From contig CAZKFT010000001.1 in assembly GCA_964552205.1 (NCBI GenBank), positions 62,001-126,000 on the forward strand: a DNA stretch of 64,000 bases, written 5' to 3'. The notes beneath the pieces are model-generated. The model was given only the letters and a program-made list of their open reading frames with translations, did no database searches and was not told where the DNA came from. A program made the position numbers and the translations under genes. How positions within the stretch are numbered: the stretch's first letter is position 1; each line of letters opens with the position of its first letter. The stretch is from JAIVGZ01 sp964552205 (GTDB lineage Bacteria; Pseudomonadota; Gammaproteobacteria; Natronospirales; JAIVGZ01). This document shows positions 36,093-45,415 of this stretch, one piece after another.

Positions 36093-38675
36093 ATGCGCCT
36101 CGACAAACTGACAAGCAAGTTCCAGATGGCGATTTCCGACGCGCAGTCGCTTGCCGTCGGGCGCGATCACGCCTTCATCGAGCCAGCCCACCTCATGGTC
36201 GCCCTGCTGGACCAAGAGGGCGGGGGAGTGCGGCCGCTGCTTGCTGCTGCCGGTGTCAATGTGAACCGGCTTCGTTCCCAATTGGGAGACACCCTGGACC
36301 GGATGCCCAGGGTAGAGGGCAATGCAGGTGAGGTTCATGTGTCGAACGAACTGGGGAAGATTCTCAACTTGTGCGACAAGTTCGCACAGAAGCGAAAAGA
36401 CCAGTACATCTCCTCGGAACTGTTCTTGCTGGCGGCGATGGAAGCTGGTGGCCAGCTCGCCGAGGCGCTCACACAGGCAGGTGCGGTCAAGGGTGCGCTC
36501 GAGAAAGCCATCGATGAAGTTCGAGGTGGACAGTCGGTGCAGGATCCCAACGCGGAGGAGCAGCGGCAGGCACTGGAGAAGTACACCATTGATCTGACCG
36601 AGCGCGCAGAGCAGGGCAAGCTCGACCCGGTCATCGGCAGGGACGAGGAAATTCGTCGCGCGATTCAGGTTCTGCAACGCCGCACAAAGAACAACCCGGT
36701 GCTGATTGGAGAGCCAGGCGTGGGTAAAACCGCCATTGTCGAAGGGCTGGCCCAGCGTATCGTCAACGGCGAGGTGCCCGAGGGCCTCAAGGACAAGCGT
36801 TTGCTTTCGCTGGACATGGGATCGCTCATTGCGGGTGCGAAGTTCCGCGGAGAGTTCGAGGAACGCCTCAAGGCTGTTCTCAGTGACCTCTCGAAACAGG
36901 AGGGCCGCATCATCCTGTTCATTGACGAGGTGCACACCATGGTGGGCGCGGGCAAGGCCGAGGGTTCGATGGATGCCGGCAATATGCTCAAGCCTGCGCT
37001 GGCACGCGGTGAACTCCATTGCATCGGTGCAACCACGCTGGACGAATACCGAAAGTACATCGAAAAGGATGCAGCCCTCGAGCGTCGATTCCAGAAGGTT
37101 TTCGTGGCCGAACCCAGTGTCGAGGACACCATCGCCATCCTGCGCGGCCTTAAAGAGCGATATGAAGTCCATCACGGCGTGGACATCACCGATCCGGCCA
37201 TCGTTGCTGCCGCGACACTATCGCATCGTTACATCAGCGATCGACAGTTGCCCGACAAGGCAATCGATCTCATCGACGAGGCAGCCAGCAGGATTCGCAT
37301 GGAAATTGACTCCAAGCCAGAGGAGCTCGACCGCTTGGAGCGACGCATGATTCAGCTGAAAATCGAGCGAGAAGCGCTCAAGAAGGAAACCGACGATTCA
37401 TCGAAGAAACGTCTGGCGCAGTTGGACGAGGAACTCGCCCGGCTTGAGCGGGAGTTCGCGGACCTTGAGGAAATCTGGCGTTCGGAGAAGGCAGCCGTCC
37501 AGGGCAGTACACACATCAAGGAAGCACTGGAACGCGCACGCCTGGAATTGGAGACGGCGCATCGCGCCAGCGACTTGGCGCGCATGTCGGAATTGCAGTA
37601 CGGCCGCATCCCGGAGTTGGAAAAGCAGCTCAAATCGGCGGAGTCTGCGTCAACAACCGAGTTCAAGCTGCTGCGCAACCGCGTGTCCGATGAGGAAGTG
37701 GCGGAGGTGGTTTCCAAGTGGACCGGCATCCCGGTTTCAAAGATGCTGGAAGGCGAGCGCGACAAGCTTCTACGCATGGAGGAAGCGCTGGGCCAGCGCG
37801 TTGTGGGGCAGAAAGAAGCGGTCAGCGCGGTTTCAAATGCCATCCGCCGTACCCGGGCGGGCCTTTCCGATCCCAATCGTCCCAGTGGTTCGTTCATGTT
37901 TCTCGGACCAACCGGAGTGGGTAAGACGGAGTTGACCAAAGCCCTGGCACACTTCCTGTTTGACACCGAGGATGCGCTGGTTCGAATCGACATGAGCGAG
38001 TTCATGGAGAAGCACTCGGTGGCACGGATGATTGGTGCACCTCCTGGCTATGTCGGATATGAGGAGGGCGGATACCTCACGGAAGCCGTACGCCGCCGCC
38101 CTTACTCCGTCATTCTTCTGGATGAGATCGAGAAAGCCCACCCGGATGTGTTCAACATACTGTTGCAGGTACTGGACGACGGTCGCTTGACGGATGGACA
38201 GGGACGCACTGTTGACTTCCGCAACACCGTCATCGTGATGACTTCCAACCTCGGATCGCAGGTCATTCAGGAGATGGCGGGTGAGGAGAACTATGCGCGC
38301 ATGAAGGATGCTGTCATGGAAACACTTGTCCAACACTTCCGCCCGGAGTTCCTGAATCGTGTGGACGACGTGGTCGTGTTCCATCCACTAGGGCAGGACG
38401 AAATCCGGCGTATCGCGGACATCCAACTCGATTTTCTGCGCGCGCGTCTTTCCGAGCGGGATATCACGCTTGAGGTCAGTCAGTCTGCACTGGAAAGGCT
38501 CGGCAAAGCGGGGTTCGACCCGGTCTATGGCGCAAGGCCCTTGAAGCGAGCCATCCAGCAACAACTGGAAAACCCGTTGGCGCAACGCATCCTGCAGGGT
38601 GAGTTTGGTCCTGGGGATATAGTCAAGGTTGAGGGCCATGACTTGGGTTTGGCGTTTAGCCGCAATTCAGCGTAA
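36093..38675 (+). CDS. clpB: ATP-dependent disaggregase ClpB
   Basis: ClpB extracts polypeptides from aggregates with DnaK. The 860-aa protein has a Clp N-terminal repeat domain (1-150), AAA-1 with Walker A GEPGVGKT near residue 206, a coiled-coil middle domain at about 410-525 (EELDRLERR, ELQYGRIPELEKQLK), and AAA-2 with GPTGVGKT near 606. The M domain separates it from ClpA. There is no IGF/L loop for ClpP binding that I can see. It lies behind a sigma-32 promoter. Its last 9 bp overlap the convergent gene. Confidence 0.97.
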   Translation: MRLDKLTSKFQMAISDAQSLAVGRDHAFIEPAHLMVALLDQEGGGVRPLLAAAGVNVNRLRSQLGDTLDRMPRVEGNAGEVHVSNELGKILNLCDKFAQKRKDQYISSELFLLAAMEAGGQLAEALTQAGAVKGALEKAIDEVRGGQSVQDPNAEEQRQALEKYTIDLTERAEQGKLDPVIGRDEEIRRAIQVLQRRTKNNPVLIGEPGVGKTAIVEGLAQRIVNGEVPEGLKDKRLLSLDMGSLIAGAKFRGEFEERLKAVLSDLSKQEGRIILFIDEVHTMVGAGKAEGSMDAGNMLKPALARGELHCIGATTLDEYRKYIEKDAALERRFQKVFVAEPSVEDTIAILRGLKERYEVHHGVDITDPAIVAAATLSHRYISDRQLPDKAIDLIDEAASRIRMEIDSKPEELDRLERRMIQLKIEREALKKETDDSSKKRLAQLDEELARLEREFADLEEIWRSEKAAVQGSTHIKEALERARLELETAHRASDLARMSELQYGRIPELEKQLKSAESASTTEFKLLRNRVSDEEVAEVVSKWTGIPVSKMLEGERDKLLRMEEALGQRVVGQKEAVSAVSNAIRRTRAGLSDPNRPSGSFMFLGPTGVGKTELTKALAHFLFDTEDALVRIDMSEFMEKHSVARMIGAPPGYVGYEEGGYLTEAVRRRPYSVILLDEIEKAHPDVFNILLQVLDDGRLTDGQGRTVDFRNTVIVMTSNLGSQVIQEMAGEENYARMKDAVMETLVQHFRPEFLNRVDDVVVFHPLGQDEIRRIADIQLDFLRARLSERDITLEVSQSALERLGKAGFDPVYGARPLKRAIQQQLENPLAQRILQGEFGPGDIVKVEGHDLGLAFSRNSA

Positions 38676-40127
38676 GGGTTCGCAGGCCTGACTTGGCTGG
38701 CCAAGGCAATCGATGACGGTCTTACGCAACCTGTCTGGAAGCGTATCAATGGTGGAAATGACACCATGTTCCAACCATGGCGCTTTCAGGGTGAAAAGGA
38801 GATCGAGATGTCGTTGGACATCGAGGGATGACATTTCATCAGGCTCCGGTACATGATGCATGCTGTCGAGCCGGAGGCCGTGGTCTCCCTGGATGAGGAT
38901 GATGGCATCGGGATTCGATGCACTCACGATATCAACGACTCGCATGATGCGTGCGTGAGTGCAAAGGACTTGCTCAGCATAGGTTTCTTCTATAAGGGCT
39001 GCTGAGAGGTGTGGGGGAATCTGCCCACTCAGCAGGTCCAGAACGACCCACCTGTCCCTGCTGGCCAACCCACATTCCGAATCTAGTACATACGGAAAAT
39101 GGGGGAGCATCAGGTGTATCAGATATGCCTTTCCATCCCTGCGCGTTCCGAAATGGGAATCAAGGTCATCCAAGAGCCCTAGCATGGTGACCGGTCGCGG
39201 AAAGACTACTTTCCCCCTCATGTCGCCTAACCCCAGACCATGCAAAAGGGCGATACCACGCACGGACTTTGTGCTCAGGTAATCCGCCCTCAATACATCG
39301 ACCACGATTCGCAACCTTCCACCATTCAACGTTCCGAATCTGGCCATCTGGCGACCGCTGATGTTGCGGTTGTAGGTGTGGCAGGAGGCGACTTCCGGAT
39401 CACACAATTCTAGGAAATTGCTCTGGACGATCGTGACATCATAGCCAAACTCGCGGAGAATGCCGGGATAACCTGCATTTACGATAGAGTAACTGAATTG
39501 GCCCCTATGCCGATCGACATCCCCCCCGAACGTGGCACTCAGGGACCTGACAGTCGAACCGGAGGTCGCACGTGTCGACTCGAAGATTGTGAATCCTCGA
39601 TCCGTATAGTCCTGCAACAATCTGCTTGACGCGAGGGCAGGATGAATCTCAGCCATTGCGGCATGAGAGGCATTCTCGTCAATGATGATGTGCAGGAATA
39701 AGGGTGTTGAGGTGTTTTCGATCGGGTAGGTCGGAAGCGGAGTGTCCAGTATTTCTTGGTTGTACGATACAACCGCAGCCAGCAGGAAGACCACCGCGAA
39801 GGTACCGACACCTCGTCGTACTCCCTCACCCCAAGCGGAGCGGAGTAAGAAGTAAAGAATCGGCAGGACCGCAATGGCAATGACATCGATTGATATGAAG
39901 TACGCGTCTACCAACCAATAGCCCAAGAAGGCCAGTATGAATGAACTAAACGCCCTTGAGCGTGCGGCGAGGGCGGACAATGCAATACCCATTAAAACTG
40001 CCACAGAACCGACGACCAGTGTCTCGAAGCTGGCCAGCGAGTAACCGACATCCAATAAGTGCGGCAATAGAATTGCCAGCAACATCGCAGAAAAATACAA
40101 CGTCCAAGTTCTCACGCTCAGTTGCAC
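38667..40127 (-). CDS. Membrane alkaline-phosphatase-superfamily (sulfatase-like) protein
   Basis: A 486-aa protein with about five hydrophobic segments in residues 8-122 and a C-terminal globular domain that looks like the alkaline phosphatase/sulfatase superfamily used by LTA synthase and phosphoethanolamine transferases. Candidate metal ligands are D150-E151 (HIIIDEN) and D415-H416 (IQGDHG); the nucleophile Ser or Thr may lie in TSGSTV (188-193). There is no formylglycine CxPxR motif. The globular part should be periplasmic. It overlaps the methyltransferase upstream by 10 bp. The transferred group and substrate are not known. Confidence 0.72.
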   Translation of the reverse strand: MQLSVRTWTLYFSAMLLAILLPHLLDVGYSLASFETLVVGSVAVLMGIALSALAARSRAFSSFILAFLGYWLVDAYFISIDVIAIAVLPILYFLLRSAWGEGVRRGVGTFAVVFLLAAVVSYNQEILDTPLPTYPIENTSTPLFLHIIIDENASHAAMAEIHPALASSRLLQDYTDRGFTIFESTRATSGSTVRSLSATFGGDVDRHRGQFSYSIVNAGYPGILREFGYDVTIVQSNFLELCDPEVASCHTYNRNISGRQMARFGTLNGGRLRIVVDVLRADYLSTKSVRGIALLHGLGLGDMRGKVVFPRPVTMLGLLDDLDSHFGTRRDGKAYLIHLMLPHFPYVLDSECGLASRDRWVVLDLLSGQIPPHLSAALIEETYAEQVLCTHARIMRVVDIVSASNPDAIILIQGDHGLRLDSMHHVPEPDEMSSLDVQRHLDLLFTLKAPWLEHGVISTIDTLPDRLRKTVIDCLGQPSQACEPLR

Positions 40128-41527
40128 CTGAAGCTGAAAAGGACGCGGCCCCCAGCCGATAGCTCGCGCTCATCGGTGATATCCGCGAATTCACCCAAGT
40201 AAGCACGGAAGGTCTCCAAGCCATAGTCTACGAAGATATCCTCACGTGACTGGAGCATCTGCCTAACCATAATGTCGCTCTTCGGGACAAATTCGATAAT
40301 CCCACTGCGTGCAAGGCTTGTAATCCACTGGACGGCTTCTCGCAATGGAATGTTCTGTCCGATGGTCATATGGTGGATGAGCGCGAGAGCAAATATCGCA
40401 TCGGGGCGTCCACGCTGGGATAAATCCTTGCGCTCGCTCAACCGCCAACCCAGGCTGGGGCTTGGATCGACACAGTTCATGACCAGAGGCAGCATGCCGG
40501 GATACCTCTGCCTGGTCTGTTGGTATGCATATTCAAGCGCGTCAAGGTCGCTATCCAGGACTGCTGCGAATGATGCGCCAGCATCCAGAGCGGCAATGGA
40601 AAAATCGCCCGAGTTTCCACCCAGGTCCCAAACGGACGTCACGCCTTCGAGCTGTACGAAGTTCGCGACGAACTGCCGCTTCGAGTTCCTAGTGTCATCG
40701 GAGTAACTGTTCACCGATGCGTACTGTTGCCAATAGGTCCCTTGCTTTCGAGCAGACTCCAAGCTTGCTATCAACCGATGCATCTCCGTGAGCAATACTC
40801 TATATCGGCCTCTTGCCAGTTCCGGCGTACCGCTAACCGTGACAGAATCCGATGAGGTCACCCGCTGCGACTTGGCTTGCAGGGTGATATGCATGATGCC
40901 ACTCAAGGTGAGCCACCTGCGCCAAGCCGGTAATAGCGCTGTGGCAGTCGCCAAGTCGATACCGTCAATGGAACCCCTCAGGAATGGCTGGAACGGGATG
41001 CCGCTCCAAGCCTCGAGCAAGAGTGGCACTAGGAACAGTCTGGTGAACTGGTTGTACCCCGCCCACGGTTCTCCCTCCCGGTACGGCCGGAGCGAGAGAA
41101 TGTCGACGTGGATTGGTCTACCGTTATTGAACTGCATGTTATAAGGAGTCGCATCCGACAGCACGAAGCCTCGGTCCAGTGCCACCGTCTGGAGCTCTAG
41201 ATGCTTGAGCGCTGCGTCCTTGAGCTGAGTGAACGTCCACTCGTAGGGGTATGTCACCAACTGAAGGCGGGGATGTTCGAGGACAACTGCCGGTGTCTCC
41301 CCACGTGGCCCGCACAGGAGTCTGCGCAGGTCGTTGTCGATATCCACCCGCGTCGTCGGGATAAGCAATCCGCGGCCAATCAGTTCATCGAGCAGCCCGC
41401 AGTTCTCTAACGCAATGAAGCTTTCGCTCGCGGTCGAGTTGACCGTCCTAAGGACTCGTTGATCAAGATGGAAAACGTAGCCGGATGGGTCTCGGAAGGA
41501 GCCTGGGTCGCGGGACACGGTCGTCAA
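40118..41527 (-). CDS. NoeA-like SAM-dependent methyltransferase with kinase-like N-terminal half
   Basis: A 469-aa protein. Residues 295-400 form a class I methyltransferase with SAM motif I VWDLGGNSGDF (299-309) and D328. The N-terminal half (1-250) contains LSDATPYNMQF (123-133) and HVDILS (140-145), which resembles the catalytic loop DxxxxN and metal-binding Asp of protein-kinase-like folds. This arrangement is like NoeA-type proteins described in rhizobia. It overlaps the sulfatase-like gene by 10 bp and lies 26 bp from the small YIDP gene, so the three probably form one unit. The substrate is unknown; an envelope glycan or lipid is a guess. Confidence 0.68.
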   Translation of the reverse strand: MTTVSRDPGSFRDPSGYVFHLDQRVLRTVNSTASESFIALENCGLLDELIGRGLLIPTTRVDIDNDLRRLLCGPRGETPAVVLEHPRLQLVTYPYEWTFTQLKDAALKHLELQTVALDRGFVLSDATPYNMQFNNGRPIHVDILSLRPYREGEPWAGYNQFTRLFLVPLLLEAWSGIPFQPFLRGSIDGIDLATATALLPAWRRWLTLSGIMHITLQAKSQRVTSSDSVTVSGTPELARGRYRVLLTEMHRLIASLESARKQGTYWQQYASVNSYSDDTRNSKRQFVANFVQLEGVTSVWDLGGNSGDFSIAALDAGASFAAVLDSDLDALEYAYQQTRQRYPGMLPLVMNCVDPSPSLGWRLSERKDLSQRGRPDAIFALALIHHMTIGQNIPLREAVQWITSLARSGIIEFVPKSDIMVRQMLQSREDIFVDYGLETFRAYLGEFADITDERELSAGGRVLFSFRCN

Positions 41528-41553
41528 GAATCATCGCTCCTGCAAGGCGGGTG

Positions 41554-41790
41554 TCAGTCTTCGTCCTGAGGCGGGATGGGTTTGCGCGTAAACAGCGCGA
41601 TAATGCGTTCCCTGATACTGCGAACACCTGCCATGACTGCTGCTACGCCGGCAATCAGGCCCTGGATTATCAGGCTGCCCGTGACGGGATCGATGTAGGC
41701 ATGCGCCTCCAATGGGATTGCCGTCAGGAGGAATATCACGACAACAGTGTTCAGAGTTCGCATGGCATTCAACCGCGTATCCGTTATCAT
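41554..41790 (-). CDS. Small membrane protein with AYIDPVTGS motif
   Basis: A 78-aa protein (69 aa if it starts at the ATG at 41763). It has a signal-like N-terminus ending in EAHA, then YIDPVTGSLIIQ, a second hydrophobic segment (GLIAGVAAVMAGV), and a basic end (RSIRERIIALFTRK). Small proteins with an AYxDPGTGS motif recur beside glycan-modifying membrane enzymes in various bacteria, as far as I recall. No function is known. It diverges from the sugar dehydrogenase; the intergenic space is 52 bp. Confidence 0.65.
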   Translation of the reverse strand: MITDTRLNAMRTLNTVVVIFLLTAIPLEAHAYIDPVTGSLIIQGLIAGVAAVMAGVRSIRERIIALFTRKPIPPQDED

Positions 41791-41842
41791 GGGGCCAGAA
41801 TATCACCTTCCCATGGATTTCGCAGGTATGGAGTCGACGACC

Positions 41843-42967
41843 ATGAAGGCACTAGTTTATGGTGTGATAGTAGTCGGTGTGACCGTTGCAGGGCCGGTTG
41901 TGGCCGAAACCTATCAGTCCACCCACCACTCCTTCCGGACAGCCACCCTACTTGAAGGGCTTGAGCATCCGTGGAGTATCGCTTTTCTTCCGGATGGTGG
42001 TTGGCTAATCACCGAACGACCCGGGCGGTTGCGGTTTGTCCGTGATGGGCAACTGCTTGACCACCCAGTATCAGGGGTGCCCCCGGTTCATGCGGAGGGT
42101 CAAGGTGGTTTGCTTGATGTGGTCCTCCACCCCAGATTTTCCGACAACGGATTGGTTTACCTGAGTTACTCCAAGCGGTGTACGGAGTCAGGAAACACCA
42201 CGGCAGTGGGCCGGGGCGTATGGCGTGATGGCGCATTGCACGGGTTCGAGGAACTCTATGAAGCGGATGCCTGTGCTCCGCGGGGACGCCATCATGGATC
42301 GCGCATCGTATTCGACAATGACGGTTACATGTTCGTCACGGTCGGTGACCGGGGCGTTCAGGACCGCGCCCAGGAGCTTTCGGACAATATCGGTGTTGTA
42401 CTTCGCCTGAACGATGACGGCAGTATTCCGAAGGATAATCCATTTGTCGGGAACCCCGAGGTCCATGATGCCAACTGGTCCGTCGGACACCGGAATGCAC
42501 AGGGCATTGCGGTACACCCGGAGACTGGGGATATCTGGTCACACGAACATGGCCCTCGCGGCGGAGATGAGTTGAATCTGGTGCGTCGAGGACGGAACTA
42601 TGGATGGCCGGTTGCGACATTCGGAATCGAGTACAACGGCCGCACCATAAGTGAAATCACACACCAGCAGGCAGGAATGGAGCCGCCGGTAAAGCAGTGG
42701 ACCCCTTCCATTGCTCCAAGTGGGCTCGCCATTTACGTGGGCGATGCATTTCCGACTTGGCGGAATGATTTTTTCGTTGGTGCACTTGCCCACCAGCAGG
42801 TTGTACGTATCCGCTTTGATGGTCACGTCGAAATCGAAGAGGAGAAGTTGCTGGACCGCACGCATGGGAGGATCCGCGATGTGCGGGTTGGGCCCGACGG
42901 ATTGATTTATGTCCTGACGGATGATCGCAACGGCCGCTTGATTCGCTTGGAACCAATTGACAGATAG
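41843..42967 (+). CDS. Soluble PQQ-dependent aldose sugar dehydrogenase (YliI/Asd family)
   Basis: A 374-aa secreted protein with a signal peptide ending in VVA before ETYQ. The six-bladed propeller of the PQQ glucose/sorbosone dehydrogenase family is recognisable from HPWSIAFLPDG, GLLDVVLHP, HHGSRIVFDNDG, VGHRNAQG and HEHGPRGGDELN, which carry the usual PQQ and calcium residues. It should oxidise sugars in the periplasm. The start at 41843 follows GGAG by 9 bases; the frame is open upstream but would not give a signal peptide. No PQQ synthesis genes are in the window. Confidence 0.88.
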   Translation: MKALVYGVIVVGVTVAGPVVAETYQSTHHSFRTATLLEGLEHPWSIAFLPDGGWLITERPGRLRFVRDGQLLDHPVSGVPPVHAEGQGGLLDVVLHPRFSDNGLVYLSYSKRCTESGNTTAVGRGVWRDGALHGFEELYEADACAPRGRHHGSRIVFDNDGYMFVTVGDRGVQDRAQELSDNIGVVLRLNDDGSIPKDNPFVGNPEVHDANWSVGHRNAQGIAVHPETGDIWSHEHGPRGGDELNLVRRGRNYGWPVATFGIEYNGRTISEITHQQAGMEPPVKQWTPSIAPSGLAIYVGDAFPTWRNDFFVGALAHQQVVRIRFDGHVEIEEEKLLDRTHGRIRDVRVGPDGLIYVLTDDRNGRLIRLEPIDR

Positions 42968-44267
42968 AATCGTGGGCGCGAGTGATGCAGGCCAGGAGAA
43001 GCTGGTACGCCAGTTGGGGGTCTGGGGCATCTGGCTGTTGGCGGTCAACAGCATGGTTGGCGCTGGCATTTTCGGCGTACCGGCGGGTGCTGCGGCACTG
43101 CTTGGGCCGTGGAGCCCTTTGGTATTCGTGGGCTGCGGTTTGTTGCTCGGCGCGGTCATCTTGTGCTTCGCGGAGTTGGCAAGTTATTTCCGCAGTACCG
43201 GTGGTCCCATTCTGTACATGCAGTCCGCGTTCGGGCCCTTGGCTGGGTTCCAGACCGGTTGGGCGTTCTACGTTGCGCGCGTGACCGCGTTCGCGGCCAA
43301 CCTGAACCTGTTGGTCGCCTCTATCGCGTTTTTCTGGGAAGGCGCTACCGGCGGTGTGGAGCGCGTGCTGCTCATGGCTGTCATTGTCGGCGCGTTGGCT
43401 TGGGTCAATGTGATCGGTGTCCGCGAGGCCATGCGGTCAATCGGTGTACTGACGGTTCTGAAGTTCTTGCCTCTCATCTTGCTGGTAGTGTTCGGGATTA
43501 CACGTATCGACGGTGAGGCGCTGCCACTCGCAAGCACGCCATTCCCTGCCGCAATGGATATCGGCACTGCAGCCTTGTTGGTGATCTATGCGTTTGTAGG
43601 CTGGGAGGCAGCAGTGGTGCCTGCCGGGGAAACCCGCAACCCGTCGCGTGATGTTCCACGGGCGTTGTTCTGGGCGCTCGGGCTGGTCACACTCCTATAT
43701 GTGGCGGTGCAGACCGTTGCAGTTGCCGTGTTGCCGGACCTTGCCACCTCCGAGCGTGCATTGGTCGAGGTAGGGGCAGTGTTGTTTGGGCCTGTGGGCG
43801 CCATACTTCTGACCGCCGGTATCGTCGTTTCTGTCGGCGGGAACATCGCGGGGACGATGTTCACTGCACCGCGCATCACCTACTCGATGGCGCGAGAGGG
43901 CGGCTTGCCGCGCTGGTTCTCGGAGGTTCACCCTCATCACCGGACGCCGCGCAACTCAGTGGTATTTCTGGCCGTGCTGGTCTTTGTGCTTGCTGTCTAT
44001 GGTTCCTTCATCTGGCTTGCTGCCATGAGCGCACTGGTACGGGTACTCATCTACATGGGCTGCATCGCGGCCATGCCGAGATTGAGGAAGCGCCATGGGT
44101 TCCAGACGGACGCCTTCCGAACTCCCGGTGGCTGGTCCATACCAGTGGGGGCATTCCTGGTCTGCGGCCTCTTGCTGACCCAAGTGAGCGCCCAGTCTGT
44201 GATGGTGACTTCCGTGTTTCTGCTCGCAGGTGCGGTGCTCTATTGGCTGGTACGTCAACGGGCATGA
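42957..44267 (+). CDS. APC superfamily amino acid permease
   Basis: A 436-aa protein with about twelve hydrophobic segments. The APC signature GIWLLAVNSMVGAGIFGVPA is in TM1, followed by CFAELASYFRSTGGP in TM2-3. Amino acids or polyamines are likely substrates, but specificity cannot be read from sequence. The start is uncertain: TTG 42957, which overlaps the sugar dehydrogenase by 11 bp, or GTG 42972. The stop overlaps the next gene by 4 bp. Confidence 0.87.
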   Translation: MTDRIVGASDAGQEKLVRQLGVWGIWLLAVNSMVGAGIFGVPAGAAALLGPWSPLVFVGCGLLLGAVILCFAELASYFRSTGGPILYMQSAFGPLAGFQTGWAFYVARVTAFAANLNLLVASIAFFWEGATGGVERVLLMAVIVGALAWVNVIGVREAMRSIGVLTVLKFLPLILLVVFGITRIDGEALPLASTPFPAAMDIGTAALLVIYAFVGWEAAVVPAGETRNPSRDVPRALFWALGLVTLLYVAVQTVAVAVLPDLATSERALVEVGAVLFGPVGAILLTAGIVVSVGGNIAGTMFTAPRITYSMAREGGLPRWFSEVHPHHRTPRNSVVFLAVLVFVLAVYGSFIWLAAMSALVRVLIYMGCIAAMPRLRKRHGFQTDAFRTPGGWSIPVGAFLVCGLLLTQVSAQSVMVTSVFLLAGAVLYWLVRQRA

Positions 44268-45415
44268 CCAGATGGGCGCTGCCCCTCGCAGTTGCGTTGG
44301 CACTGTGCGGGTGTGAATCACGACCTGCGGCTGACACCCCGGAGATATCAATGGAGTTGGGAGAAGTTTCGGGCTCTCATATGACTCTGGCTTACCTGTC
44401 TTCCACCCCCATTGAGACTTTGCGATTTCACGAGACAGGCGGGTATTTCAGGGAGCGCAGATGGGAGGTTCTGACTGCAGGGTATGTCATTGCGCGTGAC
44501 GGGGCTGCCCAGCTTGTGCAAGTAGACGACGGTGCGGAAGCTCAGCTAGCGGTGGAGGTGAGAGTCAACCTGGAAGCCGATTCACACCCGCGCAGGTATG
44601 ACCATGCTGTACGTTTCACCAACGGCTGGACTGCGATCTATTCGGGGTATCTTGATGCCGTGGGTATGGTGGCCAGCAAACCAACCTACATCGTGCTCGG
44701 ACTCGCAGATTGGAATGAGGGCGGCGGCATCCGTTACCTGGTCGATCCGGCGCTACCGGAGTGGATGAGCTATTCCACCATGCGGCACCTCCCTAGCATT
44801 CTTGAAGTGTACCGCGAGCGCTTCGAGCTCGAGCTGGGGGTTCCGGTGCAGGTGTTGATAAGTTTTCATCCGCACTCCGATGTTACGGAACTAAGGGGTG
44901 CGGCACTCCCTGGGCAGATCCACGTCGGGGTGCATGGAACGGAGTGGCAAGAAGATTCCCCTTGGGCTGAGCGGCGCTTGCATCAATTGATTGCCCATGA
45001 AGCAGCGCACCTGTGGAACGCAGGGCTTGTGCGCTATGCCGAAGGTACCTCGCCATCATTGTACGAAGGCGGTGCCGAGGCGCTGGGTATACGTGCCTTG
45101 TTCACCCTTGGGCTGGTTGACGATGCGATGATGTTGGCGAGCGCAGACGAGGTCGCTGAGCGTTGCCTCGCTGGGACCGTACGCCGCGACTATGCCTGCG
45201 GACACGACCATGCAAACCAGATTGAAAGGCAATCACTGGCCCAGGGTGGACCGGATCTCTTCAGCTTGTGGGGTCAGCTATTGCGCGACGCGCAGTCCGG
45301 TGACGGACATTACGACGAGCACGCCTGGGAGGCCGTAGTGGCCTCCGCAGGCGCGGGCATCAGTCCTTGTCGTGGTGATACAGGTGCACATCGCGCTGTG
45401 GGAACGGGATGCTGA
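44264..45415 (+). CDS. Putative lipoprotein with HExxH metallopeptidase motif
   Basis: I do not recognise this 383-aa protein as a named family. It starts with a short signal and a cysteine pair (ALCGC, residues 13-17) that could be a lipobox, so an outer-membrane lipoprotein is likely. HEAAH at 245-249 followed by YEGGAEALG at 267-275 is the spacing of gluzincin zinc peptidases, with the third ligand in the second motif. The start overlaps the permease as ATGA. The last 56 bp run antisense over the mscS 3' end, so the tail (about 360-383) may have changed through loss of an earlier stop. Confidence 0.68.
   Translation: MTRWALPLAVALALCGCESRPAADTPEISMELGEVSGSHMTLAYLSSTPIETLRFHETGGYFRERRWEVLTAGYVIARDGAAQLVQVDDGAEAQLAVEVRVNLEADSHPRRYDHAVRFTNGWTAIYSGYLDAVGMVASKPTYIVLGLADWNEGGGIRYLVDPALPEWMSYSTMRHLPSILEVYRERFELELGVPVQVLISFHPHSDVTELRGAALPGQIHVGVHGTEWQEDSPWAERRLHQLIAHEAAHLWNAGLVRYAEGTSPSLYEGGAEALGIRALFTLGLVDDAMMLASADEVAERCLAGTVRRDYACGHDHANQIERQSLAQGGPDLFSLWGQLLRDAQSGDGHYDEHAWEAVVASAGAGISPCRGDTGAHRAVGTGC

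Noticed and set aside
35853..37175. 440-codon minus-strand open frame under clpB
   Set aside because: It is antisense to the ClpB N-terminal and AAA-1 coding region, with shadow-frame composition.
44264..45415. Frameshifted pseudogene
   Set aside because: The reading frame is intact up to and beyond the zinc motifs. Only the last 20 or so residues are suspect, so it is kept as a gene.
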